The notes beneath the pieces are model-generated. The model was not told where the DNA came from, searched no databases, and saw only the letters and a list, made by a program, of their open reading frames with translations. DNA of 64,000 nucleotides from CBDFLS01 sp965249185. GTDB taxonomy: Bacteria; Chloroflexota; Dehalococcoidia; Lucifugimonadales; Australimonadaceae. How positions within the stretch are numbered: the stretch's first letter is position 1; every line of letters starts with the position of its first letter. Location of the stretch: positions 1,302,001 to 1,366,000 of the forward strand of contig CBDFLS010000002.1 in assembly GCA_965249185.1 (NCBI GenBank). The letters run 5' to 3'. Shown here piece after piece: positions 8,772 through 16,347 of the stretch. The position numbers and the translations under genes are program-made.

Positions 8772-9593
8772 TCAGAGGCCGCAGTACCCCTGGCACTCGT
8801 TGCCGAAGCCGTCGCCTTCAGGCCCTAGCCTTGCCTCGTCGAGGCTCACCGCCTCGGCCAGGGGTATCCGCCGTAGATGGAGGTAGGGCTCCTTGGCGAA
8901 GGCCAGCTTGCCCCGCACGTTGGCATCCATCTGCACCACCTCGGCGAACAGCTCCGGCCACCTGTGCTTCGTCTCCACCCACCTCTGGGGGGACTGGTAG
9001 GGGCAGCCGATGCAGACCGAACGCTCCAGTGGCCTGTCGTAGCGCTCCTCCCACCACTCCAGGCAGTCCTTTCGAGACATCCCCGTCTCAATCAAGGGAT
9101 AGCGGTTGTGTATCCACTCATCGCGGGACGTTCGCATTCGGATAGCCTCGTCCGTAGAGATGCCAAGCCACAGTTCGACGGTGGTGTCAGGCGGGACCCG
9201 CTGTCCCCTGCTGAGACCGAGAAGCTGGCGTATCCGTCGGCGTATCGGTCTGATCTTATAGTGCTCGGTGCACTGCCGCCGACCGATGCCGTCACCGCGT
9301 CCGTCTCGTCCCTTCAGATAGAGGGGGAGGTCTACGAAGCTGTGGTTGCCGGAGTGGTTGGTGAGAGATATGGCGTCTGCTCTCAAGCTCCGCCCGTTGT
9401 CTACGACGTACAGGGGGAACCGGAGATGCTTTGCGAGCCAGTCCAGGTGAGCGCAGATGCCGGGAGGTTCTCAATGAGTGGCGGCGAATATAGCGCAGTC
9501 GGGGATGGTGTCGAAGTCTCCCTGGCGTGCCATGAGCGCCATGACGGAGGACTGGACGCCCCCGCCCCGGCTGATAACCGTCAGACGGTTCAT
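8772..9593 (-). pseudogene. PP-loop (PAPS reductase-like) protein with internal TGA
   Basis: Reading from ATG 9593 (overlapping the upstream stop as ATGA) gives a PP-loop ATP-binding motif SRGGGVQSSVMA at codons 8-19, then a TGA at codon 41 (9471-9473). After it the same frame runs on (EPPGICAHLDWLAKHL..., RRQCTEHYKIRPIRRRIRQLLG, SVCIGCPYQS) to 8772. Phage and ICE homologues of this adenine-nucleotide alpha-hydrolase family have GWEP at this point, so TGA most likely replaces a Trp codon (TGG). The full length would be 273 codons. The family is related to the PAPS reductase/DndC fold, but the reaction is unknown. It is either a nonsense mutant or a base error. Confidence 0.75.
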
Positions 9594-9862
9594 TCCCCGG
9601 CGGCCTCCCGGTCCGCGACGACCGGCAGAAAGTGGCGAAGCAGTCCCATCTCGGCGGCAAGATTGAAGAGGGCGTAGAGATGTCCCCAGGACGGCCTCGT
9701 CCCATTCCGCCAGCGCCGCACGCTGCGGGCGTCCAGGCGGAGATGGCGGGCCAGCCCTCGCCAGGAGAGCCCGGCGTCGTCCTTGAACCTCTCCAGACGC
9801 TCCGGGAAGTCCTCGGGGAACTCCTGACGCGTCGGGTGGTAGACCTGTTTCTGGCGGCCCAT
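9590..9862 (-). CDS. Small HTH protein, paralogue 1
   Basis: A 90-residue protein. The core PEDFPERLERFKDDAGLSW, RGLARHLRLDARSVRRWRNG is a Cro/XRE-like helix-turn-helix, where a LA-R-hydrophobic helix is followed by a recognition helix ending in WRNGT. It shares layout and many residues with the next two upstream genes. The stop overlaps the PP-loop start (ATGA), so it belongs to a leftward operon starting near 10.9 kb. The N-terminus is basic (MGRQKQ). It is probably a DNA-binding regulator of the element; the target is unknown. Confidence 0.7.
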   Translation of the reverse strand: MGRQKQVYHPTRQEFPEDFPERLERFKDDAGLSWRGLARHLRLDARSVRRWRNGTRPSWGHLYALFNLAAEMGLLRHFLPVVADREAAGE

Positions 9863-9866
9863 GACC

Positions 9867-10142
9867 CTACTCACCCCGACGCAGGGCGTCGGCTGCCCCG
9901 TGGAGGATCGCGTCCTTGCCGCCGCGTACACCTGCCGCGAAACGGCACACGGCCAGCATGGCTCCTCCGTTGGGCTCCATCCCCCTGCGCCACGCCTTGA
10001 CCCGCCCATAGTCCACGCCGATACGCCGGGACAGCGCCTTCCACCCCAGGCCGGAGGCGTCCTTGAGACGCTCCAACCGCTGCGGGAAGTCCTCCGGCAG
10101 CGGGCACTTGCGGGTCCGCTTGGTTCTCTGTTGACGTTCCAT
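9867..10142 (-). CDS. Small HTH protein, paralogue 2
   Basis: A 91-residue protein with the same block as its neighbours: PEDFPQRLERLKDASGLGW, KALSRRIGVDYGRVKAWRRG, then EPNGGAMLAVCRFAAG. The helix-turn-helix lies around residues 32-55. It is four bases from the downstream paralogue stop-to-start, so it is co-transcribed. The length of about 90 residues is too short for more than a DNA-binding domain with a short dimerisation tail. Confidence 0.7.
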   Translation of the reverse strand: MERQQRTKRTRKCPLPEDFPQRLERLKDASGLGWKALSRRIGVDYGRVKAWRRGMEPNGGAMLAVCRFAAGVRGGKDAILHGAADALRRGE

Positions 10143-10146
10143 AGTC

Positions 10147-10422
10147 CTAGCGCCTCCCTCCGTAGATGACTATCAGATCCTCGCCCAATAGCTCCCCCAG
10201 ACCCTCCGGCATCCGCGTCGCCAGTCTGACCAGCGAGAGCATGGCTCCGCCGCAGGGCTCCGAGCCCTGACGCCACTTGAGCATCTGCCTGCCGTCCACG
10301 CCGATACACGCCGCCAACCCCTCCCAGGAGAGGCCCGTGGCCTCCTTCAGCAGGGTCAAACGGTCGGTGAAGTCTTCCGGCATCAGGGCGACGCCGGGTT
10401 TCAGCCCATTGTTCGTCGTCAT
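10147..10422 (-). CDS. Small HTH protein, paralogue 3
   Basis: A 91-residue protein: MPEDFTDRLTLLKEATGLSW, EGLAACIGVDGRQMLKWRQG, then EPCGGAMLSLVRLATRM. It is closest to paralogue 2 in its GGAML segment. It is spaced four bases from the neighbours on both sides. Together the three genes look like a local tandem triplication of an XRE-type regulator. Confidence 0.7.
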   Translation of the reverse strand: MTTNNGLKPGVALMPEDFTDRLTLLKEATGLSWEGLAACIGVDGRQMLKWRQGSEPCGGAMLSLVRLATRMPEGLGELLGEDLIVIYGGRR

Positions 10423-10426
10423 CTCT

Positions 10427-10681
10427 TCACTCCCCCTCGGCCTGCTCCACGATGAACAGCTCGTCGAACTCGGCGTCTACGAGGACATCCTGGAGACGTT
10501 GCCTCGTACTCGGCGACGGGCATCGCTTGCCGTTGACGAGCAGCGAGAAGTAGCCCGAGGTCACGCCGATGCGGCGCGCCAGATCGTTCTGAGAGATGTT
10601 GTGTCGGCCGAGGCGTTTCCATACCGCAGGGCCGTTCAGCCGCACCTTCAGGAAGGGGCGCTTACCGGCCATGTTCGTCAT
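10427..10681 (-). CDS. XRE-family HTH protein
   Basis: An 84-residue protein with a classical XRE helix-turn-helix: GRHNISQNDLARRIGVTSGY then FSLLVNGKRCPSPSTRQRL, a cI-like layout where residues 26-50 form the DNA-reading unit. It differs from the three downstream paralogues. A second in-frame ATG lies three codons in. It overlaps the end of the upstream ORF by 20 bp. Confidence 0.75.
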   Translation of the reverse strand: MTNMAGKRPFLKVRLNGPAVWKRLGRHNISQNDLARRIGVTSGYFSLLVNGKRCPSPSTRQRLQDVLVDAEFDELFIVEQAEGE

Positions 10682-10895
10682 CCATCCAGGGAAGCTCCCC
10701 TTCGGAGATCAGGGGCCGGCTTCGCCCATCCTCGGAGATGCCGTCCGACTCTCCCGCACGACTCCTCCCATTGGCGCTCTCTCTGAGGGACGCCAGGTGG
10801 GCGCGCACGATCATACGGGCCAGGATGCGAAGACCCCGGAGCCGAATCTCCTCTTGCGCTCTGGTGAGCCGTAGCTCTTTACTCAAGTTCGTCAC
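10662..10895 (-). CDS. Hypothetical protein at the head of the leftward HTH operon
   Basis: An ORF of about 77 residues (GTG 10895 or TTG 10901), rich in Arg and Glu, with an amphipathic helix-like start (LSKELRLTRAQEEIRLRGL). It overlaps the XRE gene start by 20 bp, consistent with coupling. No recognised family and no clear ribosome site, so it could be a non-coding leader. It is described because it sits first in a tightly packed operon. Confidence 0.4.
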   Translation of the reverse strand: MTNLSKELRLTRAQEEIRLRGLRILARMIVRAHLASLRESANGRSRAGESDGISEDGRSRPLISEGELPWMDDEHGR

Positions 10896-10901
10896 TCTCA
10901 A

Positions 10902-11145
10902 CGGAATGTGCTTCGGGTGTCAGCCGCCGCTGGTGCGGCAGCGTACCCTGGTCTATACTTCGTTAGCTAGAACATGTATGCTGTATCACAATAGTTATAC
11001 AGGAATTGAGAGCCGTGGACAATGGCTAGAGGGTTTTATTAGCCATCCTCTTGACAAATCACTTTCTATAATGCGACAATCATGATACTATGATTGCACT
11101 AGTGAAAGATTCCAGTGATATGACCCCAGAACAACGGCGGGACTC
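10902..11145. promoter_or_regulatory. Divergent control region with palindromes
   Basis: A 244-bp AT-richer stretch between the leftward HTH operon and the rightward XRE gene. It contains a perfect inverted repeat CAATCAT-N6-ATGATTG at 11077-11096 and another, ATGGCTA-N11-TAGCCAT, at 11022-11046. TATAAT occurs at 11067-11072 just before the first repeat; the TTGACA at 11051 is too close (10 bp) to pair with it. The layout is that of a phage- or ICE-like switch region where flanking XRE proteins would bind; binding is inferred. Confidence 0.55.
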
Positions 11146-11556
11146 ATGATCCACCGAGAGACGGACCTGGACGACCTGGAGCTGGGGCCGCTGCTCCGGC
11201 GGCTGCGAGGGACGAAGAGCCTTCGCGACGTGCATGTGCTCACCGGCATCTCCACCTCCTACCTCTCCCAGGTGGAGCGGGGAGACCGGCAGCCAGGTCC
11301 CAAGCTCCTCCAGCGCCTCGCCGCCATCTACGATGTCGAGGTACACCATCTGCTCAGGCGGGCGGGCTATCTGGACGAGGCGAGTGCCCTGGCCCTGGAG
11401 GATGACACGCTGGACGTGGAGCGTTGCTACCAGTTCGTTCTGGCCGATCCCCGCTTCCGGTTCGGCGCCAGGCCCAGGGGTCCCCTCGACCTGGACGCCA
11501 AGCGTTTCATCGTGAAGATGTACGAGGAGTTCACCGGGATGAGGCTGCTCCAGTGA
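11146..11556 (+). CDS. XRE-family transcriptional regulator
   Basis: A 136-residue protein with an XRE HTH near residues 14-70: LGPLLRRLRGTKSLRDVHVLTGISTSY, then LSQVERGDRQPGPKLLQRLAAIYDV, the typical SYLSQVERG recognition signature. Its C-terminal part (RPRGPLDLDAKRFIVKMYEEFTG) is shared by XRE proteins paired with ImmA-type partners. The stop overlaps the GTG of the ImmA/IrrE-like gene by 4 bp (GTGA). In such pairs the XRE protein represses element genes and the partner relieves repression. Confidence 0.88.
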   Translation: MIHRETDLDDLELGPLLRRLRGTKSLRDVHVLTGISTSYLSQVERGDRQPGPKLLQRLAAIYDVEVHHLLRRAGYLDEASALALEDDTLDVERCYQFVLADPRFRFGARPRGPLDLDAKRFIVKMYEEFTGMRLLQ

Positions 11557-12512
11557 GCCGGGACCTGCTGGGGGACTTCTGCCGCTGGCTCGTGGACCGG
11601 GGAGCTTCCAATAGGAGGCTGCATCCCGCCTCGGTGGCCCTGGCCTTCGTGGACCACTTCGGCCTCTCCAGTTTCCCCCGCATGGAGGAGATCACCACCC
11701 TGCTCGACCGGGCCGGTGTCGGGACCGCCGTCAGCTCCAACCTGCCCCACAGCTTCCGGGGCTTTCACAACGTGACGAAGGACGGCGGCTTTCTCATCCA
11801 GTACGAGGCGTCCGAGTGGAACGGAGCCCAGGAGCACACGGTGCTCCACGAGACCTACGAGATACTCAGGAAGCGGCTCCACGACCTTCATCCCGCCATC
11901 GGAATCCCGCAGGGTAAGCGGCTGTGCCGGGAGGCCGACCGGTTCGCCGCCTCGGTGCTGATGCAGCCCGAGATGTTCGCCCTGTTCGCCGAAAGCACCG
12001 GCCTCGATGTGGTCGCCCTGCAAAAGATGTACCAGCGCTCCTACGCCTCCCTGACCCTGCGCCTCGCCGAGGTGATGCGCCACCAGCCGTTGATGGCGGT
12101 CCTGTATGAGCGCGAGGAGGATGGGCCGCCCCATCTGTGGGATGAGGCGCCTGCGCCCTCGCAGTTCATCACCAAGATCGTGGCACGGACGCCGGGGTTC
12201 AGGCTGCGGACGCAGAAGCGGCCCCTCTCCTGCCTGCGGGGTCTGCTGCCTCGCCGGGGGGCTCCTCCTGCTCAAGGCTCGGTTGCCGAGCGGGTCGTAC
12301 AGACGGGCAGGCCCGTCCACATGGAGCGGGTGAGCGGGTACGATCTGTGGCGGGCCGACGACATCACCGTCGCCGTAAGGCCCGTCTTCTGGCAGGGACG
12401 GCTCGCCAAGGTGGCCCTCATCGCCGTGCCCTTCCGGGACCGCTCCGTCCTCTCGCCTCAGCTCGGCCCGGGTTCCTTCGACCGACTCCCCGAGGCTCAT
12501 CAGGTGATCTGA
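11553..12512 (+). CDS. ImmA/IrrE-like protein with altered zinc motif
   Basis: A 319-residue protein started at GTG 11553, overlapping the XRE stop; the longer reading frame upstream is an artefact. The ImmA/IrrE signature is present: TVLHETYEILRKRL in the place of the metalloprotease helix, then CREADRFAASVLMQPEMF. The classical HExxH reads HETYE here, so the second His is missing. A C-terminal region of about 130 residues (TGRPVHMERVSG, VRPVFWQGRLAKVALIAVPF) looks like a sensor domain. In ICEs, ImmA cleaves or displaces the XRE repressor after DNA damage or quorum signals. Confidence 0.8.
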   Translation: MSRDLLGDFCRWLVDRGASNRRLHPASVALAFVDHFGLSSFPRMEEITTLLDRAGVGTAVSSNLPHSFRGFHNVTKDGGFLIQYEASEWNGAQEHTVLHETYEILRKRLHDLHPAIGIPQGKRLCREADRFAASVLMQPEMFALFAESTGLDVVALQKMYQRSYASLTLRLAEVMRHQPLMAVLYEREEDGPPHLWDEAPAPSQFITKIVARTPGFRLRTQKRPLSCLRGLLPRRGAPPAQGSVAERVVQTGRPVHMERVSGYDLWRADDITVAVRPVFWQGRLAKVALIAVPFRDRSVLSPQLGPGSFDRLPEAHQVI

Positions 12513-12612
12513 GGATAGGGAGGACGAATGGCCAACGCAGCGCCGCCTCATTGACAGGGACGGGCTGAATGGACGATGATATTAGTAAGACTGAGTAAGC
12601 ATTAGGACTGTT

Positions 12613-12939
12613 ATGGCGAGGACGACGAAGACCATCACCTTCTCCCTGCCCCCCGACATGGCGGAGCGGGTGGTCGAGATCATGAAGGAGGAGGAGCGCA
12701 CCATGAGCGAGCTGGTGCGTGAAGCCCTTCGCACCTACATGCATGTTCGGGAGTTGAGGGGGACGGTCCACTCCCGGGAGTCGTTGGCCCACGACGAGCA
12801 CGCTCTGTCTCCCGAAGACGCTGAGCGCTTCGCGCTGGAGCACCTCGACCAGTACGGCTCCATTCCCCCGGGTTGGGTCACGAAGGTGCTTAAGGGCGGT
12901 CCTATTGAGCAGAGATTGGGAGGATATGCAGATGAGTGA
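12613..12939 (+). CDS. Ribbon-helix-helix (CopG-type) DNA-binding protein
   Basis: A 108-residue protein. Residues 1-45 match the RHH fold: KTITFSLPPDMAERVVEIMK then RTMSELVREALRTYM (beta strand, helix, SELVREAL helix). The remainder is acidic and unassigned. Its stop overlaps the recombinase start (ATGAGTGA), so the two are coupled. It may act as a transcription factor or directionality-type regulator of the recombinase, or as an antitoxin; no toxin partner is adjacent. Confidence 0.75.
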   Translation: MARTTKTITFSLPPDMAERVVEIMKEEERTMSELVREALRTYMHVRELRGTVHSRESLAHDEHALSPEDAERFALEHLDQYGSIPPGWVTKVLKGGPIEQRLGGYADE

Positions 12940-14569
12940 ACGACAGGACGGCTACACACCAGCGGCCCTCTACGCCAGGGTGTCCAGCGATAGGCAGGAT
13001 GTGGACCTCTCGGTGTCAGCCCAGCTCAGGGCACTTCGAGACTATGCCGAGAAGAACGGCTACCTCGTGGCACGGGAGTACGTGGACGAGGCCGAGAGCG
13101 GTCGCATCGCCGATAGGCCCCAGTTCAGAAAGATGCTGGAAGAGGCCACCCGCCCCAACGCCCCCTTCCATGAGATTCTGGTCTGGAAATTCAGCCGTTT
13201 CACCCGCAAGCGGGAGCACGCCGTCGCCTTCAAGGCCATGCTGCGCAAGAAGGGGGTCAGAGTTGTCTCCATTACCGAGCACGCCGACGACTCCCCCACG
13301 GGAAAGCTCATGGAGGCCATCATCGAGAGTGTGGACGAGTTCTACTCGGAGAATCTTGCCCAAGAGGTTACACGTGGGATGCGGGAGGCCGCGTCCAGGG
13401 GCTTCTGGGTGGCCAGCCGGGTGCCCTACGGCTACAACAAGCTCATGGTGCAGGACGGGGCCAAGAAGCGTCCCACCCTGGAACCCGACCCCGCAACCGC
13501 TCCCGTGGTGAAGCGCATCTTCGGAATGGCCGAGTCGGGGAAGGGGATCACGGACATCGCCCGGACCCTCAACGACGAGGGCATCGCCAACCCCACGGGC
13601 AGGCTCTGGTCCAAGAATGGGGTGCACATCATCCTCAGAAACGAGACCTACGCCGGCGCTCTGGTCTGGGGAACCAAGGCCAAGGACAAGGCCGAGCCGG
13701 TGCGGGTGGAGAAGGCTTTCCCCGCCATCGTCTCCAAGTCTCAATTTCGACGGGTGAACAAGCTCATGCGGTCCCGTGCGCCCAAGAGAGTCCATCCCCG
13801 CCGGGTCGGCAGCTCCTACCTGCTTAGCGGGCTGGTCAAGTGCAAGCGGTGCAACCGGGCGCTCTCCGGCCAGGACTCCAAGAGCGGCAAGTTCTCCTAC
13901 TACGTCTGCCAGTCGCTGATGAAGCGGGGCAGCGGGGCCTGCGATGCCCCCAGGCTCAACGCCAAGGGCTTTGAGGCTCTCATCGTCGATCAGATTCGCT
14001 CCAATATCCTCACCGAGGGCAACATCCGGGACCTGGTGAGGCTGGTGGACGAGGAGATGGACGGCGTGGCCAAAGAGCAACGCCAGAAGCTGGAAACTAT
14101 CGAGACGGAATTGGCAGAGGTGCGGCGAAGGCTGGACCGGCTCTACACACTCGTGGAGACCACCGATATGGAGATGGAGGACATCCTCCCTCGCATCAGG
14201 GAGCACAAGGAGCGTCAGGAACGCCTTGAGGTCTCTGCCGAGGACGCAAGGGCGCTGCTCTCGGAGCGGCGGGTGGTCCTGGACGACGTGAAGACCATCA
14301 CCGCCTACGCCAACGACATGAGCGCGTTCCTCAGGACGAGCGAACTCACCGAGTCGCGGGCCTTCATCGCGTCCTTTGTCAAGGAGATTGTCGTCAGCCC
14401 CGGCAACGCCGTCGTCCGCTACTCTATCCCCATGCCCGACGACAGCCCCATACCTGGAAAGGACGCCGAGGAGCTTGCTCTACACAGCCCGGTACTGTCT
14501 ACCGTCAAGTATGGTGGGCCGTCCTGGACTCGAACCAGGGACCTCAGTCTTATCAGGACTGCGCTCTAA
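12932..14569 (+). CDS. Large serine recombinase (element integrase)
   Basis: About 545 residues. I chose ATG 12932, eight bases after GGGAGGA; an upstream in-frame TTG and ATG have worse spacing. The N-terminal resolvase domain has the catalytic serine in LYARVSSDRQDV, with SAQLRALRDYA and FSRFTRKREHAVAF. The Recombinase domain (VPYGYNKL..., GKGITDIARTLNDEGI) follows, then a zinc ribbon CKRCNRALSG...YYVCQS and a coiled coil near residues 380-470. It integrates and excises the element. The last 18 codons are templated by tRNA-Ile sequence (14515 onward), so the protein end depends on the att site. Confidence 0.92.
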   Translation: MSERQDGYTPAALYARVSSDRQDVDLSVSAQLRALRDYAEKNGYLVAREYVDEAESGRIADRPQFRKMLEEATRPNAPFHEILVWKFSRFTRKREHAVAFKAMLRKKGVRVVSITEHADDSPTGKLMEAIIESVDEFYSENLAQEVTRGMREAASRGFWVASRVPYGYNKLMVQDGAKKRPTLEPDPATAPVVKRIFGMAESGKGITDIARTLNDEGIANPTGRLWSKNGVHIILRNETYAGALVWGTKAKDKAEPVRVEKAFPAIVSKSQFRRVNKLMRSRAPKRVHPRRVGSSYLLSGLVKCKRCNRALSGQDSKSGKFSYYVCQSLMKRGSGACDAPRLNAKGFEALIVDQIRSNILTEGNIRDLVRLVDEEMDGVAKEQRQKLETIETELAEVRRRLDRLYTLVETTDMEMEDILPRIREHKERQERLEVSAEDARALLSERRVVLDDVKTITAYANDMSAFLRTSELTESRAFIASFVKEIVVSPGNAVVRYSIPMPDDSPIPGKDAEELALHSPVLSTVKYGGPSWTRTRDLSLIRTAL

Positions 14570-14588
14570 CCGGCTGAGCTAACGGCCC
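14515..14588 (-). tRNA. tRNA-Ile(GAT), integration site
   Basis: 74-nt cloverleaf on the minus strand. The acceptor pair is GGGCCGT/ACGGCCC, the anticodon loop CTGATAA gives GAT, the T arm is CCTGG-TTCGAGT-CCAGG, and the discriminator is A. CCA is not encoded. The 3' half is overlapped by the recombinase reading frame, marking the element attachment core. Confidence 0.95.
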
Positions 14589-14756
14589 GTGCTGTTGGAT
14601 GAGGAGCCGGAGGGCTGTTCTACTCTTGAGGGCCTTTAGCTGGCGTTCCCGCTTTCGGGCCCCGGCAGACGTTTCGTGCTCCTCCGCATAAACGACCTTC
14701 AGCGGTCGTAACGGCCCGGGGAGGCCAGTATAGGTGGCGCTCGCTTGGAGGGTCAA
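14589..14756 (-). pseudogene. GIY-YIG endonuclease fragment (C-terminal remnant)
   Basis: The minus-strand frame encodes a stretch (LKVVYAEEHETSAGARKRER then QLKALKSRTALRLLI) typical of the C-terminal half of small GIY-YIG proteins, where ARKRERQLK supplies the conserved R-E pair. The first 50 or so residues, including GIY-YIG itself, are missing: upstream the frame meets the end of the amidohydrolase gene. The frame runs on into tRNA-Ile to 14553. It is a degraded remnant beside the integration site. Confidence 0.5.
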
Positions 14757-16321
14757 GCGCGGTGGCGCAGGGCGCGGCCGGGCAGCGCACCCGTGTGCTG
14801 GCCCTGGTCTATCACGACCTGTCCGTTGACGATGACGTAGTGGACGCCCTCGGCGAACTGCCGGGGCACATCGGGGGTGCCGGGCGCGCGGACCCGTTGG
14901 GGGTCGAAGATGACCACGTCGGCGGCGAGACCGTCCTCCAGCAGTCCCCGGTCCTTCAGCCCGAGGGTCCGGGCGGGGAAGGAGGTCATCTTGCGGACCG
15001 CGTCGGCCAAGTCCAGAAGCCCCTCATCGCGCACTATCCCCCCCAGGATGTTGGCGAAGCAGCCGTAGGTCCGGGGGCTGGGGTGCTCGCCGATGAGCAG
15101 GGCGTCGCTGCCCACCATGGACCCTGAGTGGGAGAGGAACTGCCGCACATTCACCGGGTTGCCCGCGACCCGGACCTGGGTCAGCCCCATCTCCTCCTCC
15201 AGCAGCAGGTCGCACAGCGCATCGACGAGGCTCTTCTTGAGCGTCCTGGCGATGTCGGCCAGCGAGTGGCCGTCCATGGCCAGATGCTCCCGCCTGGTGA
15301 AGTTGGTCACCCGGAGAGCCTCGTAGTCCCGCTCCTGGAAGTCGGTCTCCTGGGCCATGAGTTCCCGGACCTTGGGGTCCTGCAATCGCTCCCGAAGGCG
15401 CTCGGTGCCGCCCTCATGGGCCCATTCGGGGACCACCGCCATCAGGCGGGTGCTGGCGTAGGTATACGGGTAGAGGTCGAAGGTCACCTGAACGCCCTCG
15501 GCGATAGCCTCCTCCACGAGAGCCAGAATCTGAGGCGCGGCGTCGGGGGAGACCATCCGGCTGGCGATATGGGAGATATGGACCGGCACACCGCTGCGGC
15601 GGCCTATGTCCAGCGCCTCCCTGAAGGGGTCAAGGAACTGGTCGCCCATGGGGTAACGCACGTGGGTTACATAGAGCCCGCCCAGGCGGTGCACCTCCTT
15701 GCAGAGCGCCACCACCTCGTCGGTTGAGGCATAGCTGCCGGGTGGGTAGTTGAGCCCCGTGGAGATGCCGAAGGCCCCCTCTTCCATGCCCTGGCGCAGC
15801 AGCCCCTGCATCCGCCTGGACTCGTCGGGCGTGAGTGGGCGGTCGTCCCAGCCCATGGCCCCGATGCGCAGCGGCGAGTTGCCCATGACGTAGGCTACGT
15901 TGGCCGCCACCTTGCCGTCGAAGCCTGAGAGGTACTCGTCCACCGAGGACCACGATGCATCCGCCGGCGGACGGCCGTCCAGGCCGGAGTTCATCTCGGC
16001 GAAGGCCCAGAAGTCCTGGGTCGATGCGAAGGGCGCGTAGGAGAGGCCGTCCACGCCCACCAGCTCGGTGGTGACGCCCTGCCGCACCTTGGCCTCGTGC
16101 AGGGGCTGGCTCAGCATGACGAGTCCGGAGTGGGCGTGGGTGTCGATGAACCCAGGGCACACCGCCAGCCCGGTGGCGTCGATCACCCGTGCGGCGTCAA
16201 CGCCCGATGTATCGCCGCGCAGAATACGCAGGCGGCCGTCCTCCACGGCCACGCTGGCGGAGTACCCGGCGGAGCCGGTGCCGTCGTAGACCTGGCCTGC
16301 GCGGATAAGTAGGTCGTACAC
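14753..16321 (-). CDS. N-acyl-D-amino-acid deacylase family amidohydrolase
   Basis: A 522-residue protein with a GTG start after GGGGAGG. It follows the D-aminoacylase pattern of the amidohydrolase superfamily: LIRAGQVYDGTG at the N-terminus, the metal motif PGFIDTHAHSG near residue 60, VTTELVGVDG, THVRYP and PVHISHIAS with further metal His residues, and FDLYPYTYAST. The C-terminal beta domain (LLEDGLAADVVIFDP) closes the fold. It hydrolyses N-acylated D-amino acids or related amides in the cytosol. It lies 27 bp downstream of the aminotransferase gene, so both may act in amino-compound catabolism. Confidence 0.85.
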   Translation of the reverse strand: MYDLLIRAGQVYDGTGSAGYSASVAVEDGRLRILRGDTSGVDAARVIDATGLAVCPGFIDTHAHSGLVMLSQPLHEAKVRQGVTTELVGVDGLSYAPFASTQDFWAFAEMNSGLDGRPPADASWSSVDEYLSGFDGKVAANVAYVMGNSPLRIGAMGWDDRPLTPDESRRMQGLLRQGMEEGAFGISTGLNYPPGSYASTDEVVALCKEVHRLGGLYVTHVRYPMGDQFLDPFREALDIGRRSGVPVHISHIASRMVSPDAAPQILALVEEAIAEGVQVTFDLYPYTYASTRLMAVVPEWAHEGGTERLRERLQDPKVRELMAQETDFQERDYEALRVTNFTRREHLAMDGHSLADIARTLKKSLVDALCDLLLEEEMGLTQVRVAGNPVNVRQFLSHSGSMVGSDALLIGEHPSPRTYGCFANILGGIVRDEGLLDLADAVRKMTSFPARTLGLKDRGLLEDGLAADVVIFDPQRVRAPGTPDVPRQFAEGVHYVIVNGQVVIDQGQHTGALPGRALRHRA

Positions 16322-16347
16322 GGAGACCTCCCCTCTGCCGTCCCTGC

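Larger units (their letters stand above)
1..14588. mobile_element. Integrated conjugative/mobilisable element (right part) in tRNA-Ile
   Basis: Gene content (VirB4-like ATPase, VirD4/HerA-like ATPase, replication-relaxation protein, XRE/ImmA-type control genes, large serine recombinase) is that of an ICE or IME. The right boundary is the 3' half of tRNA-Ile(GAT) at 14515-14588, which stays intact and faces the element with its 3' end. The left boundary and its tRNA-derived repeat must lie before position 1. Chromosomal-type genes start immediately after the tRNA. No relaxase of a well-known MOB family is visible in this part; it may be further left or replaced by the replication-relaxation protein. 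Confidence 0.8.

Noticed and set aside
9471..9473. TGA in the PP-loop gene as a second selenocysteine codon
   Set aside because: Relatives have Trp, not Cys, at this place, and no UxxC motif results; a nonsense change or error is simpler.
11051..11072. TTGACA with TATAAT as a promoter
   Set aside because: Only 10 bp separate the hexamers, too short for sigma70; TATAAT may use another -35.
1..14588. Complete prophage
   Set aside because: No capsid, portal, terminase or tail genes; transfer ATPases and a serine recombinase fit an ICE/IME.
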